Source of the DNA: Isohypsibius dastychi
Lineage: Eukaryota; Tardigrada; Eutardigrada; Parachela; Isohypsibiidae
Length of the DNA stretch: 10,128 nt
Assembly (NCBI GenBank): GCA_034696485.1
Contig: JAQIWT010001614.1
Location: forward strand, 1 to 10,128
Reading direction: 5' to 3'
Shown: positions 8,374-10,128 of the stretch, in pieces
Layout of the letters: the number at the start of each line of letters is the position of its first letter
How positions within the stretch are numbered: the stretch's first letter is position 1
Notes under the pieces: generated by a model
The model's input: the letters and a program-made list of their open reading frames with translations, nothing else
Databases searched by the model: none
Told to the model about the DNA's origin: nothing
Program-made: the position numbers and the translations under genes

Positions 8374-8605
8374 TTTTGTCCACGTCTGTTGTGATGTATG
8401 TTGTGTGTTGGTTTTCTTGTTCCTTTCTTCTCACTCTCCGTAGTCCGCGGTGATTGATTTTACAGTAATTCTGCATGACTTGCAATATGTGACTTTATGT
8501 ACCTCTAAATAAGGTCAGCGCAGGAGTAGAGTTTTTCGCTCTCTGATGCGCCCGTCGCAAGGAAAACATAGCATACAAAATATCATTTCGAGATCGAGAA
8601 TTCGG
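8374..8605 (+). repeat. Repeat family 2, unit AB copy 2
   Basis: The most complete partner of 7393-7580. The first block (8374-8460) and second block (8511-8605) match copy 1 in order, separated by a longer spacer. The end of this copy lies about 245 bases before the gene 4 start, so part of it could fall in that gene's promoter. Confidence 0.7.
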
Positions 8606-8849
8606 TTGAGCCCAAGGAGTATAATACATGTATGCGATATATATAATAGACTTGGATAACTGACTTTTAAAAAAGGCTAATTCTGTTGATGTCTCCCCCG
8701 GGCCTTACAATTTACATTTACAGTTAAGGCACAATAATATCAAATAGTCCGGGTACTATTTTATAGTTTCATACTCTGACACTGTCGCCAGACACCGAAA
8801 TTTTCTGAGAAGGGAGTAGCTGAGTTCATTCGCTTTTTCTCAGTCAGAA

Positions 8850-9665
8850 ATGGACCTACCTACAGAGCAAGCCGTTGTTGCGGAAGCCCACAGGCTGTTT
8901 TTGAAACTCCGGGCCAATTGCAAGGCAGACGATCGGCAAGCAGCAGTTGCCACACTTACAGAACTCACTAACCTTTTTTCGAGGGCTGAAGCGCTGCCAG
9001 CAAGCCTGCCACCAGAGATAACTCAGGTTGCGTTCGATATAGGGGCAGAAGTCATGCGATGCTTTCTGCGGAAAAGCTTGTATTGGTGCTCGCTCAATCA
9101 AAAGGAAGCTGTTTTGAGGTCGGTGAGGGCATGGGGACGAACTGGGGGAGTACTGCGGGATGCTTTTAAAAAAGTTTTCAGCAATAACCAAGAGACAATT
9201 ATTTTGGCCCTGGAATCTTTCAAGGAAACAAGAAGTACCACACTCAACGTTGTGGGGGCAGAAATGGCATGTGCCATTCTCAGTGTCTCGAACGGTTTCG
9301 ATATCAATACCGTAGCTAAATGCGACACTTATAGAACCTGGACGCATGATTGTTTGCGCTTGACAATTTTGCAGAGGGGACAAGACCCAATCGTCGCACA
9401 ATATCTACTGATGGTTGCAAGAAACCTGAATGAGACCGACATGCGAGAAGAAATTCTACTTCCGTTGCTAAAATATGTGTCGTTATCGAAGAAAATGAAC
9501 CCGCAGGATGCCGACGCCATTAAGAGGAGCATCGGGATACCTAAACTCAGAAACTTTTCGAAACACTTCAGACGACAGCTTCGAACTGCATCAAAGAAGT
9601 TTCGAATAGGATATCAGTACGAACAACTGACAATTCACAGTAATTGCCCGTCTGGGGAGTGTTGA
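8850..9665 (+). CDS. Hypothetical mostly helical protein, no recognised domain
   Basis: An intronless 271-residue ORF whose ATG has G at -3 and G at +4. Composition suggests a soluble, mainly alpha-helical protein, with amphipathic helix-like segments throughout. I see no clear repeats, nucleotide-binding motif, zinc cluster, signal peptide or membrane segment. The eight cysteines (C24, C72, C80, C141, C158, C168, C266, C271) are not spaced like a known finger. A basic patch near the C-terminus (about 232-252: KLRNFSKHFRRQLR and KKFR) could be a nuclear localisation or nucleic-acid-binding segment; this is inference. Reading it as an ARM/HEAT-like helical fold is possible but unsupported by visible repeats. 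A long antisense open frame overlaps it but lacks an ATG. The gene is divergent from gene 3, across the repeat-filled region. Function unknown. Confidence 0.65.
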   Translation: MDLPTEQAVVAEAHRLFLKLRANCKADDRQAAVATLTELTNLFSRAEALPASLPPEITQVAFDIGAEVMRCFLRKSLYWCSLNQKEAVLRSVRAWGRTGGVLRDAFKKVFSNNQETIILALESFKETRSTTLNVVGAEMACAILSVSNGFDINTVAKCDTYRTWTHDCLRLTILQRGQDPIVAQYLLMVARNLNETDMREEILLPLLKYVSLSKKMNPQDADAIKRSIGIPKLRNFSKHFRRQLRTASKKFRIGYQYEQLTIHSNCPSGEC

Positions 9666-9921
9666 GCAATAATTTTCGGTATTGTATAGTTGACTCGCAA
9701 CAAATCAAATAGTGCTGTATGTTCTTGTGTTGCTGTGTACTACTATCCACTATCCGAATAGTTTGAGCGTTTTCCGGTTAAATTGATTGTCGTATAGTGT
9801 TTCCTTTTGCCCCTAAACTATAGAGCTACCTTTGCTATTGGCGCATCCTTCTGAGTTGCAAGAAACAAAGTACGACGTGTTTATGATTCTAATTCGTTCC
9901 ATGTCTGTAATACTTTAAACT
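9666..9921. other. Spacer downstream of gene 4
   Basis: AT-rich, no gene seen. An AATAAT just after the stop (near 9668) is a weak polyadenylation-signal candidate for gene 4. Confidence 0.5.
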
Positions 9922-10128
9922 ATGTTGGAAGCAGTAGCAAGAATATTCAAAACGAAACTTCCTGCTGTGGTTGGAGCTGAAGCGGCGGCTTTGGCAGTGG
10001 CGAGGCGCAGCGCTAGTGGAGTACTATCGGTATAAGAATGGGGATGGTGCAAGGCGGCACTATGAGCATGATCCGAATCTAGCCAGGCAGAGTCAGAGTG
10101 AACCGAGAGATGCTCCCACGGAGGGCGA
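9922..10128 (+). CDS. Possible partial gene at the window edge, frame uncertain
   Basis: From about 9922 the sequence becomes GC-richer and open in several frames. Frame one begins with an ATG at 9922 (A at -3) and runs 37 codons to a TAA at 10033. Its product (MLEAVARIFKTKLPAVV at the start) is rich in Ala and Arg and poor in acids, like a mitochondrial presequence. A GTATAAG at 10030 could be a splice donor just before that stop. Frame two is open from 9938 to the edge (63 codons) without an ATG and is also protein-like (LLWLELKRRLWQW, RRHYEHDPNLARQ). The minus strand is open across the same bases in one frame. At most one reading is likely real. Product unknown. Confidence 0.3.

Larger units (their letters stand above)
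7128..8849. other. Intergenic region between divergent genes 3 and 4, filled with diverged repeats
   Basis: Over 1.7 kb with no supported gene. It should hold the promoters of gene 3 (right end) and gene 4 (left end). A TTTTATAG about 85-90 bases before the gene 4 ATG (near 8759) is a weak TATA-like candidate. Most of 7362-8605 consists of diverged copies of repeat family 2, and there is a short TTA/ATT microsatellite near 8212-8229. Open stretches of 79-89 codons here lack an ATG or are overlapping frames of the repeat. Confidence 0.6.

Noticed and set aside
8856-9401. 181-codon antisense open frame inside gene 4
   Set aside because: It starts at TTG, is Cys-rich with no ordered motif, and the sense frame is longer with a good ATG context. 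Most likely a shadow of gene 4 codon use.

Overview
The window looks like an accessory, repeat-rich stretch of a eukaryotic nuclear genome. Four long ORFs each open with an ATG in a eukaryote-like context (purine at -3, and G at +4 in three of four). None has a normally spaced Shine-Dalgarno sequence. They are separated by 0.2-1.7 kb of AT-rich non-coding DNA carrying diverged repeats, and none shows an obvious intron. This fits an intron-poor protist, alga, oomycete or chytrid-like fungus. The sequence alone does not settle the lineage. No rRNA, tRNA, CRISPR array or complete transposon was seen.

Layout: bases 1-1483 are mostly non-coding, with AT-rich simple sequence and a GA-rich tract with one repeat copy just upstream of the first gene. 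Gene 1 (1484-3664, +) encodes a 726-residue P-loop NTPase that most resembles the NTPase module of Crinkler/RHS-type proteins. A possible decayed C-terminal extension follows its stop (3665-3896). Gene 2 (4247-5248, +) encodes a ZZ-like zinc-finger protein with a C-terminal membrane region; its last codons and stop lie in the second copy of the repeat found upstream of gene 1. Gene 3 (5430-7127, -) converges on gene 2 and encodes an unrecognised membrane protein with about eight transmembrane helices. A 1.7 kb region between the divergent genes 3 and 4 holds several diverged copies of a second repeat family. Gene 4 (8850-9665, +) encodes an unrecognised, mostly helical 271-residue protein. The last 200 bases become GC-richer and open in several frames, so another gene probably starts or continues there, but frame and strand are uncertain.

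There is no evidence that the genes form one pathway. The best reading is a locus of fast-evolving, lineage-specific genes (NTPase, zinc-finger/membrane and polytopic membrane proteins) among mobile or degenerate repeats. The observations most worth checking are the stand-alone Crinkler/RHS-like NTPase with its possible broken tail, and the repeat that appears to have supplied the end of gene 2.
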